This document shows positions 1-8,125 of a DNA stretch of 46,360 nucleotides, piece by piece; the stretch's first letter is position 1, and the number at the start of each line of letters is the position of its first letter. A model generated the notes under the pieces. It was not told where the DNA came from. It saw nothing but the letters and a program-made list of their open reading frames with translations, and made no database searches. This DNA is from Flavobacteriales bacterium CG_4_10_14_0_2_um_filter_35_18 (GTDB taxonomy: Bacteria > Bacteroidota > Bacteroidia > Flavobacteriales > Flavobacteriaceae), in the NCBI GenBank assembly GCA_002793215.1, contig PFPU01000020.1, forward strand, positions 1 through 46,360, written 5' to 3'. The position numbers and the translations under genes are program-made.

Positions 1-176
1 CATTTATTGCCGGACCACAAGGTGAAATTTTAGCACAAGCCTCACACAATCAAGAGGAAATAATCATTGCCGAAGTTGATTTAGATTTGCAAGAAAATGT
101 ACGCCAAAATTGGCCTTTTTTTAGAGATAGACGCATTGATGTATATGATGATCTTACCAAAAGAGCTTTAGATTAA
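1..176 (+). CDS. aguB: 3' fragment of carbon-nitrogen hydrolase, probable N-carbamoylputrescine amidase (5' end outside window)
   Basis: Frame from base 3 reads FIAGPQGEILAQASHNQEEIIIAEVDLDLQENVRQNWPFFRDRRIDVYDDLTKRALD*, a nitrilase-superfamily C-terminus; stop (174-176) overlaps the ATG of the agmatine deiminase by one base. Confidence 0.8.
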   Translation, partial: FIAGPQGEILAQASHNQEEIIIAEVDLDLQENVRQNWPFFRDRRIDVYDDLTKRALD

Positions 177-1204
177 TGAGAAGATTTCCAGCAGAATGGG
201 AAAAACAACAAGGTATTTTACTTTGCTTTCCACATAATGGCAACGATTGGCCCGGAAAATATCAAGCCATACAATGGGCGTTTGTAGAATTTATAAAAAA
301 AATCACACTTTTTGAGCAAGTTTTTCTAATTGTAGCAAGTCCAAAACTTAAAGATAAAGTTTCGGTGATGCTCAACAGTGCCAATGTCAATTTGGCTTAC
401 GTTTCTTTTGTCATTCAAAAGACAAATCGGAGTTGGATGCGTGATTCAGGACCTCTTTTCATCAAAACTAAAAACTCAGTTGAGTGTCTAAATTTTAATT
501 TCAATGGGTGGGCAAAATATACTAATTATCAGCTAGATAAGAATGTTCCTAAAGCGGTTTCAGGGTTTTTTAAATTACCCATAACACAAGTTTTATACAA
601 AGGCAAACCCGTTACGCTCGAAGGTGGTGCAATTGAAGTAAATGGCAAAGGAACCTTGATTACAACCGAAGAATGTTTGTTGCATCCAAGTGTTCAGGTG
701 CGGAATGCAGAACTGTCAAAAACGGATTATGAGTGCATTTTTAAAGAATACTTAGGCGTTTCAAATGTCATTTGGTTAAAAGCCGGTATTTTGGGTGATG
801 ATACTCACGGCCATATTGATGATTTATGCCGATTTGTTAACGCAAATACCATCGTAACAGTAGTTGAAAATGATATTAAAAGTGTTAATTATCAAATACT
901 TCAAGATAATTTAAAAAGATTAAAGCAAGCCCGTTTAGAAAATGGTGAAACACCAAGGATTATAAGTTTGCCTATGCCCAAGGAACTTATTTTTGAAGGG
1001 AGAATTTTACCAGCGAGTTATGCTAATTTCCTCATTTTGAATCAGTGTGTTTTAGTACCAACTTTTAATGATGCCAATGATCGCGTGGCATTAAACATTT
1101 TATCCCAATGTTTTAAAACAAGAGAAATAATAGGCCTAAGTGCAATTGATTTAATTTGGGGATTTGGAACGCTCCATTGTTTGAGTCAACAAATTCCTAT
1201 TTAA
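176..1204 (+). CDS. aguA: Agmatine deiminase (peptidyl-arginine deiminase family)
   Basis: 342 aa; motifs EGGAIEVNGKGTLITTEECLL and C-terminal catalytic GFGTLHCLSQQ; coupled to an aguB-like gene. Confidence 0.9.
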   Translation: MRRFPAEWEKQQGILLCFPHNGNDWPGKYQAIQWAFVEFIKKITLFEQVFLIVASPKLKDKVSVMLNSANVNLAYVSFVIQKTNRSWMRDSGPLFIKTKNSVECLNFNFNGWAKYTNYQLDKNVPKAVSGFFKLPITQVLYKGKPVTLEGGAIEVNGKGTLITTEECLLHPSVQVRNAELSKTDYECIFKEYLGVSNVIWLKAGILGDDTHGHIDDLCRFVNANTIVTVVENDIKSVNYQILQDNLKRLKQARLENGETPRIISLPMPKELIFEGRILPASYANFLILNQCVLVPTFNDANDRVALNILSQCFKTREIIGLSAIDLIWGFGTLHCLSQQIPI

Positions 1205-1402
1205 AATTCTAATCCTTCATTTAAATTAGCAATACGTTTTAAAATTGCAAAATCATATAGACTGTAGATAGGAGTTAAAAAATGGACTATCATATTTAAT
1301 ATCATTATTTTAGATATTTATATATGCGCTATAATTTATATTATGTTAAATAGTATTTTCAATTCTCCCTGCCTAGTATATTTAAGTTACATGGGATAAA
1401 AT

Positions 1403-2461
1403 TTAATTGGATAGGTTTATTTTTAATAATTTATGTTGAAACACATCTCCTATAAAAATGTAGTTTTTAAATTTATAAGCAACACTGGTACCTGAAATTT
1501 CTAAACCATTGTTCAAATAGATTTTTTCTTGTTTATAGATGCCGTTTGGCAATTTGTGAATTCTTATGACTTCTGAAGGTGAAATTTTTGTTGAATCTTT
1601 TGCGTGCTGGCTAAATTTCAATAATTTAGGATGAGCTGCCAACCACAAATCCCCTTGACTATCAACCGTTATATTGTCAATTCCTGTATGTGTATTGACG
1701 TAATGCCTTAATTTTAAAGTCCCTTGCGCACTTTTTGTATAGATGTATAATTTTTGACCTGTAGTAGTTGCCAGATAAACCTCACTTTTATCATTTGATA
1801 AATTCACACCGTTGGCATATTTTAAGCCACTAACTACTTTTTTATAATTTGTTCCATCAAAATAAAGTAAATAGCTTTTAGGTAATTGCAAATAATTTTC
1901 TAAGGTTTGTTTAAATTTACTTCGATAACCGTGGTCATTAGTTACATAAAATGTTGAATCAGTTACTGCTGCAACATCATTTGGGCTAAACATCAAGTCG
2001 TTCTCATAGGTTTTTAAATGCATTAGAGTACCATTTTTAAATAAAAATTTCTCAACAAAACTGCCCTTTTTATTATGGTTTACCACAAATACATAAGTCG
2101 AACTATCCTGTTGAACTATTGAGATTCCGTGAGGATGAAATTCGCCTCGAAACGTATTTAATATCCTTTTAGGATTGGTATTGAGCGTATCATTAACATC
2201 TAAAGCATAAATATTGTCAATCCTATTTTCATTTTTAAGCATACTAGCCCAACGGTTGCTTGAAGAAATTAGCAGTAATTGATGTTTTGAATCAAAATCA
2301 ATATCTTCTGTTCCAGCCATATTAGTATAAATATATTCTGTTTTTCCTAAATTAAAATTGTTAATACTTTTAAAAACGCCACCAATATAAAGCATTTTAA
2401 AAACAAGCATCAAAAGCAACAATCCAACTATAAACAATCCTAGCTTTATAACTGTTTTCAT
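1403..2461 (-). CDS. Membrane-anchored beta-propeller protein, SMP-30/paraoxonase (arylesterase)-like
   Basis: 352 aa; N-terminal hydrophobic segment; propeller-like repeats (YANGVNLSNDKSEVYLATTTGQKLYIY, DNITVDSQGDLWLAAHP). Confidence 0.65.
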   Translation of the reverse strand: MKTVIKLGLFIVGLLLLMLVFKMLYIGGVFKSINNFNLGKTEYIYTNMAGTEDIDFDSKHQLLLISSSNRWASMLKNENRIDNIYALDVNDTLNTNPKRILNTFRGEFHPHGISIVQQDSSTYVFVVNHNKKGSFVEKFLFKNGTLMHLKTYENDLMFSPNDVAAVTDSTFYVTNDHGYRSKFKQTLENYLQLPKSYLLYFDGTNYKKVVSGLKYANGVNLSNDKSEVYLATTTGQKLYIYTKSAQGTLKLRHYVNTHTGIDNITVDSQGDLWLAAHPKLLKFSQHAKDSTKISPSEVIRIHKLPNGIYKQEKIYLNNGLEISGTSVAYKFKNYIFIGDVFQHKLLKINLSN

Positions 2462-3225
2462 TGCTTTTGATCTGGATACCAGTTTTTTAAAATAACCTGG
2501 ATACTTTTATTTCCATTGGATACCAGCGCTTTAAATTGGTCAATAGCACTAAATCCGGCATTGCCCCTATAATGAAACGGATAAACTATTTTTGGTTTAA
2601 AATCTAAAACAGCACTCGCCGCTTGTTCTACGGTCATCGTATAAGGCAAATTCATACAAACAAAGGCAATATCAATATTTTTTAAAGTGCGCATTTCTTC
2701 AATATCAGCAGTATCGCCGGATATATAAACACACTTACCGCCAAAATTTAAAACATAGCCATTTCCCCTACCTTTAATATGTTTTGCATCAGCAGTTATA
2801 GGCAAATTATACATGGCAATGGCTTGAATTTTAATTCCAAGCAACTGATTCTTTTCGCCATTTCTCATAACAATTAATTTGTTTGGCAGCGCTTCGGAGG
2901 CTAGTTTTAATTTTGCCGCTAAAGGTAAAATGATAATTGTTTTTGGTGTGATAATAGACTTTAATGATTTGATATTTAAATGATCACCGTGAATATCTGT
3001 TATAAAAACCACATCCGCTTTAGCGTAATTAACATCAAAATTTTCAATACCACTCGGATCTACATAAATGGTTTTACTATTCCAAGTCATCGATAAACTC
3101 GCATGAAATAAGGGTTGGATATTTAAATTTCCTTTCTTTGTTTCGTAGCGATCTGGCTGTGCCATTTGTGCCTGTAATCCTATAAAAAACAGACTGATAA
3201 ACAAACTACAGATAATCTTTTTCAT
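2458..3225 (-). CDS. Exported metallo-beta-lactamase-fold hydrolase (UlaG-like)
   Basis: TDIHGDHLN metal-binding motif; start moved to MKKIICSLFISLFFIGLQAQ signal peptide at 3225 (ORF track starts at 3303); stop overlaps the ATG of the downstream gene. Confidence 0.75.
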   Translation of the reverse strand: MKKIICSLFISLFFIGLQAQMAQPDRYETKKGNLNIQPLFHASLSMTWNSKTIYVDPSGIENFDVNYAKADVVFITDIHGDHLNIKSLKSIITPKTIIILPLAAKLKLASEALPNKLIVMRNGEKNQLLGIKIQAIAMYNLPITADAKHIKGRGNGYVLNFGGKCVYISGDTADIEEMRTLKNIDIAFVCMNLPYTMTVEQAASAVLDFKPKIVYPFHYRGNAGFSAIDQFKALVSNGNKSIQVILKNWYPDQKQ

Positions 3226-3348
3226 ATTGTATAAATTTAGATACTGCTTCAAATATACAAAAGATATCTTTAACAGATTTGTTGTCATCTTTTTAAGGGT
3301 CACATATAAATTTATTTTCTATATTTACCCCTATTAAAACCTACAAAA

Positions 3349-4665
3349 ATGAACTCTAAATTCGCTTTTAGCTGTATGACGCTGACTTTAGCATTAATTT
3401 CTTGTCAAAATTCAAATCAAAAAAACATGTCCGATTCCGATTTAATAAAAAAAGCGCATATCATTCACAATAAAGTTATTACGATGGATACGCATAATGA
3501 TATTAGTGTTAAAAATTTTACAGATTCAATAAATTACGCTACCAATATTGATACGCAAGTCAATATTCCTAAAATGGAAGCAGGTGGTTTAGATGTTTCG
3601 TGGCTTGTGGTTTATACAGGCCAAAGCACACTTGATGCCGAAGGTTATGCCGAAGCCTATAAAAATGCTATGGAAAAATTTGAAGCCATTCATCGTTTAT
3701 GTGAAAAATATGCACCCGATAAAATTGAGTTGGCACTTACTTCAGATGATGTGAGACGCATTCATCAAGCCGATAAAAAAGTTGCAATGATTGCCGTTGA
3801 AAATGCCTATTCATTGGGTTTAGACCTTTCTAATATTAAAAAATTCTACAATTTAGGTGCGCGTTATATGTCCTTATCTCATAATGGTCACAGTCAGTTT
3901 TGCGATTCTAATACCGGTGAAAAAGACAGTATATGGTTGTATCATGGCTTGTCAGATTTAGGAAAAAGTGCTTTAATAGAAATGAATAAATTGGGCATTA
4001 TGGTTGATGTTTCGCATCCGTCAAGAGAATCATTTTTGGATATGATTAATCTGAGCAAAGCGCCGATAATTGCCTCACATTCAGCTGCTAGAGCATTGTG
4101 TAACAGTAGTAGAAATTTAGATGACGAACAACTTAAACTTTTAGCTGAAAATGATGGCGTTATTCAAACGGTTGCTTTTAGCAGTTATTTAAATACCGAA
4201 AAAGACCAAGCCTATAAAGATGCTATAAAACCTCTATATGATACCATTGCAAAAGAAATGGGCATTATTTTACCTAACCCAAGTACTTTTGCCACGATGA
4301 GTGATGCTTCCTTTGAAGACTTTTTTGAAAAGCTTAAAAAAGTACGTAAAAAAGCAGAAAGCGATTCTAGGATGGTTGAAATAAGAAAGAATACGCCGCC
4401 CGTTAATGTTTCCGATTTAGCCGATCATATAGATTATTTAGTCAAACTCATTGGCATTGACCATGTTGGAATTAGCTCCGATTTTGATGGTGGTGGCGGT
4501 ATTGATGGCTGGAATGATGCTTCCGAAACTTTTAATGTTACGCTCGAATTGGTAAAACGCGGCTATAACCAAGAAGAAATTGGCAAATTATGGAGTGGTA
4601 ATTTATTGCGCGTACTTGATGATTGTCAGCGTATTGCTAAAGAAATTCAAGGTAAATCATCTTAA
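3349..4665 (+). CDS. Membrane dipeptidase (peptidase M19), predicted lipoprotein
   Basis: 438 aa; lipobox LALISC; MDTHNDI, ASHSAARAL, GIDHVGISSDFDGGGG. Confidence 0.88.
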   Translation: MNSKFAFSCMTLTLALISCQNSNQKNMSDSDLIKKAHIIHNKVITMDTHNDISVKNFTDSINYATNIDTQVNIPKMEAGGLDVSWLVVYTGQSTLDAEGYAEAYKNAMEKFEAIHRLCEKYAPDKIELALTSDDVRRIHQADKKVAMIAVENAYSLGLDLSNIKKFYNLGARYMSLSHNGHSQFCDSNTGEKDSIWLYHGLSDLGKSALIEMNKLGIMVDVSHPSRESFLDMINLSKAPIIASHSAARALCNSSRNLDDEQLKLLAENDGVIQTVAFSSYLNTEKDQAYKDAIKPLYDTIAKEMGIILPNPSTFATMSDASFEDFFEKLKKVRKKAESDSRMVEIRKNTPPVNVSDLADHIDYLVKLIGIDHVGISSDFDGGGGIDGWNDASETFNVTLELVKRGYNQEEIGKLWSGNLLRVLDDCQRIAKEIQGKSS

Positions 4666-4669
4666 AATT

Positions 4670-5065
4670 CTAAGGCTTTAAAATTTTAAGGATGTCGTCC
4701 TGAATGCGTCTTGGTCGCATTGTTTTGGCATCCAATAAAACCCAAATTGTTTTGGCGCGCGTCAATAATTGATTATTGGCAAAAATTTCAACGTGTCTTA
4801 TAGATTTCACCCCTTGGGTTGCACCAATCCAAGTGCTAATCGTAATTAAATCGTCTAAAAAAGCGGGTTTTAAATAATCAATTTCATGTCGCAAAGCCAC
4901 CCAGCAATATTGTTCTTTAAATTGGTTGTCAGTAAGTTGCATCCAATGTTTAGTAGCTGCCAAATTAATCCATTTTAAGTAAACCACATTATTTACATGA
5001 TTGAGTTCATCAATATCTTCGGGAGCAACGTTTAATTCAATCGTAAAAATCTTTGTAGCATTCAA
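4670..5065 (-). CDS. Acyl-CoA thioesterase, hotdog fold (4HBT family)
   Basis: 131 aa; DIDELNHVNNVVYLKWI motif. Confidence 0.85.
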   Translation of the reverse strand: MNATKIFTIELNVAPEDIDELNHVNNVVYLKWINLAATKHWMQLTDNQFKEQYCWVALRHEIDYLKPAFLDDLITISTWIGATQGVKSIRHVEIFANNQLLTRAKTIWVLLDAKTMRPRRIQDDILKILKP

Positions 5066-5167
5066 AATAGTTAACTTTATATTTTTGTAAAAGTACTAAA
5101 AATAAAATATTTAAATTTGTAACAGTTAAGGTCTAATTGTAGTCTTATTAAAAAAAATCAACCAAAA

Positions 5168-5560
5168 ATGATCAACTTAATCGCCATAACATGCCACAAT
5201 AAAAAGGATATTTCCGGCCACGCTGGAGATTGTCGTAATTATTTAATATACAAAATTATAGGTAATATTATCGTAGCTAAAGATTTAATAGAATTATCTG
5301 TTGAAGAAGCGCTTCACAACACCTTCCATAATCCTGTTGAAAACCCAAGTCACCCCCTATTTAAAGTCAATATTTTACTCACCGGTGGTATTGGCATAGG
5401 TGGTATAAACCGATTAAAACACTATAAAGTTGACGCATTTATCGTTGCAGAAACCAACCCAGATGTTGCCGTTAAAAAATTGCTCAATGGCACCTTAATT
5501 TACCTAGATCCAAATAGTTTGCAACCAGCAGGAAATTGCGGTTGCGGTGGTGCTCATTAG
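5168..5560 (+). CDS. NifB/NifX-type dinitrogenase iron-molybdenum cofactor-binding domain protein
   Basis: 130 aa; ISGHAGDCRNYLIY, LLTGGIGIGGINRL, C-terminal CGCGGAH. Confidence 0.75.
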   Translation: MINLIAITCHNKKDISGHAGDCRNYLIYKIIGNIIVAKDLIELSVEEALHNTFHNPVENPSHPLFKVNILLTGGIGIGGINRLKHYKVDAFIVAETNPDVAVKKLLNGTLIYLDPNSLQPAGNCGCGGAH

Positions 5561-5615
5561 CGAACCTACATTACAATATATTTTTTAAGTATATATTTGT
5601 TCTTATTTTTGACTG

Positions 5616-5987
5616 ATGAGAATAGATAAATATTTATGGTGTATCAGGGTGTTTAAAACCCGTAGTTTAGCAACCGAAGCTTGTAAAAAAAATCATATAA
5701 CGGTTAACCAGCAAAAGTCAAAACCATCAAAAGAAGTTTTTGGTGGTGAACATTTAGTGGTTCATAAAGAGCAAATTGATTACCAATTTGAAATCCTAGA
5801 TTTGCCCGAAAGCCGTGTAGGTGCTAAGATTGCCGGCTTATATTACAGAGATCAAACCCCAAAAGAAGCCTTTGAAAATAGCGAATTGTTAAAATATTCA
5901 AAGGATTATTATCGCCAAAAAGGCGTAGGCCGACCAACTAAAAAAGACCGCCGTGCTATTGATGACTATACTGATGACAATGACTAA
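5616..5987 (+). CDS. hslR: S4-domain RNA-binding protein, Hsp15-like
   Basis: 123 aa; MRIDKYLWCIRVFKTRSLATEAC S4 N-terminus. Confidence 0.85.
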   Translation: MRIDKYLWCIRVFKTRSLATEACKKNHITVNQQKSKPSKEVFGGEHLVVHKEQIDYQFEILDLPESRVGAKIAGLYYRDQTPKEAFENSELLKYSKDYYRQKGVGRPTKKDRRAIDDYTDDND

Positions 5988-6576
5988 ATTTAATCAAGAT
6001 TTTTGGGAAGACAAGTATAAACAATCCAATACCCATTGGGATATTGGCACAGCTTCTACTCCGCTAAAAAACTATATAGACCAACTAAACAACAGAAATT
6101 TAAATATTTTAATTCCCGGAGCTGGAAATGCTCATGAGGCAGAATATCTTCATCGTCAAGGTTTTAAAAATGTATTTGTACTTGATATTGCAAAGCAACC
6201 TTTAGCAAACTTTAAAAAAAGAGTCCCCAGTTTTTCGGATGATCATTTAATTCAAGCCGATTTTTTTGAACATCATCAGTTGTATGACCTCATTATAGAG
6301 CAGACTTTTTTTTGTGCCTTAGACCCAAATTTAAGACCCAAATACGCCGAAAAAATGAGCCAATTGCTTCATTCTAAAGGTAAATTAGTAGGTTTATTAT
6401 TTGAATTTGAATTGACAAACGAAGGGCCTCCTTTTGGCGGATCGTATTTAGAATACCAAAACCTATTTTCAAAATATTTTAAAATTAAGACTTTAGAACT
6501 TGCTAATAATTCCATTAAACCACGTGCGGGAAGAGAATTGTTTGTTATATTTGAATCTCAAAAACCTATTGGTTAA
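5980..6576 (+). CDS. TPMT-family SAM-dependent methyltransferase
   Basis: FWEDKYKQSNTHWDIGTASTPL, LIPGAGNAHEAEYL; start chosen at MTKFNQDFW (ORF track starts at 5953), overlapping the hslR 3' end. Confidence 0.75.
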   Translation: MTKFNQDFWEDKYKQSNTHWDIGTASTPLKNYIDQLNNRNLNILIPGAGNAHEAEYLHRQGFKNVFVLDIAKQPLANFKKRVPSFSDDHLIQADFFEHHQLYDLIIEQTFFCALDPNLRPKYAEKMSQLLHSKGKLVGLLFEFELTNEGPPFGGSYLEYQNLFSKYFKIKTLELANNSIKPRAGRELFVIFESQKPIG

Positions 6577-6590
6577 ATTTCTACAATTTT

Positions 6591-7079
6591 ATGGAGTCAA
6601 TCATTCTAAACAAAATACAAATCAATCAAAAAATAATGCGCATTGCATATCAAATTTATGAATGCCATCTCAATCAAAATGAGCTCATTATTGCTGGTAT
6701 TGCCGATAATGGCTTTATCTTAGCAAAACGAATTCAAAAGGCGCTTCAAGCAATTTCTCCTTTAAAAGTAAGTATTTGCGAAGTAACGATTGATAAGAAA
6801 AAACCTTTAAACCCGATTATAACTTCCTTAAATGCTATTGAATACCAAAATAAATCATTAGTTTTAGTAGATGATGTTTTAAATTCGGGCACTACCTTAA
6901 TGTATGTGGTTAAACATTTTTTAGAAGTCCCCTTAACACAATTTAAAACGGCAGTGCTCGTTGACCGCAATCACAAAAAATATCCTGTAAAGGCCGATTT
7001 TAAAGGGATTTCACTTTCTACTTCTTTAAGGGAGCACGTTCAAGTAGATTTTGAATCGAATAAAGTTACGCTTATCTAA
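6591..7079 (+). CDS. Phosphoribosyltransferase-domain protein (PyrR-like)
   Basis: 162 aa; SLVLVDDVLNSGTTLMYV PRPP-binding motif. Confidence 0.8.
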   Translation: MESIILNKIQINQKIMRIAYQIYECHLNQNELIIAGIADNGFILAKRIQKALQAISPLKVSICEVTIDKKKPLNPIITSLNAIEYQNKSLVLVDDVLNSGTTLMYVVKHFLEVPLTQFKTAVLVDRNHKKYPVKADFKGISLSTSLREHVQVDFESNKVTLI

Positions 7080-7609
7080 GTCTTTTTAAAAGCCTCAATT
7101 TCTTTTAAAATTAGCGCCACAATTTCTGGCATTGTCTTCGATTCTGTTTTTATTTTAAGTTGGCTTTCTTCATAATAAACACGGCGTTCAAATAAATGTT
7201 TTGCAACAAATTCGGCTATTGTTTCATCCTTTAAATCGGCTACTAATGGGCGGTTTTGTTTTTCGGCGTGTAATCGTGTCACTAACACTTTTTGGGGCAC
7301 ATCTAAATAAATAGTCAAAGCTAATTGATTCATCAAATTCATGTTGTCTCCAAAAGTGGGTGTGCCTCCTCCTACAGCTAATATAAATGGGGTTTTTTGT
7401 GCTAAAATTTCTTGCAAATAAGCGCTTTCTAACTTTCTAAAATAGACTTCTCCTTTAGTTTTAAAAATTTCAGAAATTGATAAAGCTGTTTTTTCTTGGA
7501 TATAATTGTCGAGATCAAGGTGTTTTAAATTTAATTTTTTTGCCAATAAAGCAGCAATAGCCGACTTTCCAGCTGCCATATACCCTATAATAATGATGTT
7601 TTTTAACAT
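7076..7609 (-). CDS. aroK: Shikimate kinase
   Basis: 177 aa; IIGYMAAGKSAIA Walker A, HLDLDNYIQEK, GEVYFRKLE, LAVGGGTPT, NRPL. Confidence 0.92.
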   Translation of the reverse strand: MLKNIIIIGYMAAGKSAIAALLAKKLNLKHLDLDNYIQEKTALSISEIFKTKGEVYFRKLESAYLQEILAQKTPFILAVGGGTPTFGDNMNLMNQLALTIYLDVPQKVLVTRLHAEKQNRPLVADLKDETIAEFVAKHLFERRVYYEESQLKIKTESKTMPEIVALILKEIEAFKKT

Positions 7610-7667
7610 ATAAAATTCTATTGCTCAAACGCAAACAAATATCAGACAAAAAAAAATAATATTGACC

Positions 7668-7697
7668 TTGTATTTGTAATAAATGATAGTATATTTG
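7668..7697 (+). promoter_or_regulatory. Predicted Bacteroidota-type promoter of tRNA-Lys
   Basis: TTG (7668-7670), 19-nt spacer, TATATTTG (7690-7697), matching TTG-N19-TAnnTTTG; 16 nt before the mature tRNA start. Confidence 0.75.
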
Positions 7698-7713
7698 CAA
7701 CCGAATTTTGAAA

Positions 7714-7786
7714 GACTTGGTAGCTCAGTTGGTAGAGCATTACACTTTTAATGTAGGGGTCCTGGGTTCGAGCCCCAGCCAGGTCA
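7714..7786 (+). tRNA. tRNA-Lys (anticodon TTT)
   Basis: Cloverleaf by eye: acceptor GACTTGG/CCAGGTC, D arm GCTC/GAGC, anticodon stem TTACA/TGTAG with loop CTTTTAA, T arm CTGGG-TTCGAGC-CCCAG; discriminator A. Confidence 0.96.
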
Positions 7787-7800
7787 CAATCGCAATTAAA

Positions 7801-7825
7801 ACCGAACATGTGTTCGGTTTTTTTA
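7801..7825 (+). terminator. Intrinsic terminator after tRNA-Lys
   Basis: ACCGAACA-TG-TGTTCGGT followed by a T run. Confidence 0.8.
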
Positions 7826-7953
7826 TTGGAATCAACTTAGGCTGGGGAAACATCAAGGTAAAACGTCATTAAAATTAGATTAAAGTTCCTTTTAAACTTT
7901 ATGAAAAAATTAGCCTTAAATAGCGCGATTTTTTTATTTTTGCAGCCTACTTT

Positions 7954-8037
7954 GCACACATGGCGGAATTGGTAGACGCGCCAGCTTGAGGGGCTGGTGA
8001 GCAATAGCTCGTGCAGGTTCAAGTCCTGTTGTGTGCA
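7954..8037 (+). tRNA. tRNA-Leu (anticodon GAG)
   Basis: Acceptor GCACACA/TGTGTGC; anticodon stem CCAGC/GCTGG with loop TTGAGGG; long variable arm; T arm GCAGGTTCAAGTCCTGT; TATTTTTG box at 7935-7942 upstream. Confidence 0.95.
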
Positions 8038-8125
8038 CTTTTTAATTCAAAGTAATTTTTCTATAGTATTAGATTTAATTTTATACATTTGGTATTCTTA
8101 TCAAAAAAAATTAAATATTAAATCT

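Noticed and set aside
1205-1402. Possible small RNA in the 198-bp convergent gap between aguA and the propeller gene
   Set aside because: Very AT-rich, with no clear promoter-plus-terminator pair or stable fold visible by eye.
5168-5560. Nitrogen fixation locus
   Set aside because: Single NifX/NifB-like domain protein with no other nif genes nearby.
6746-6970. Minus-strand 74-aa ORF inside the phosphoribosyltransferase gene
   Set aside because: Shadow ORF of a supported gene.
7515-8022. Minus-strand 61-aa ORFs around aroK and across the tRNA-Leu region
   Set aside because: One overlaps aroK in another frame and the other spans a tRNA gene; neither is plausible coding sequence.
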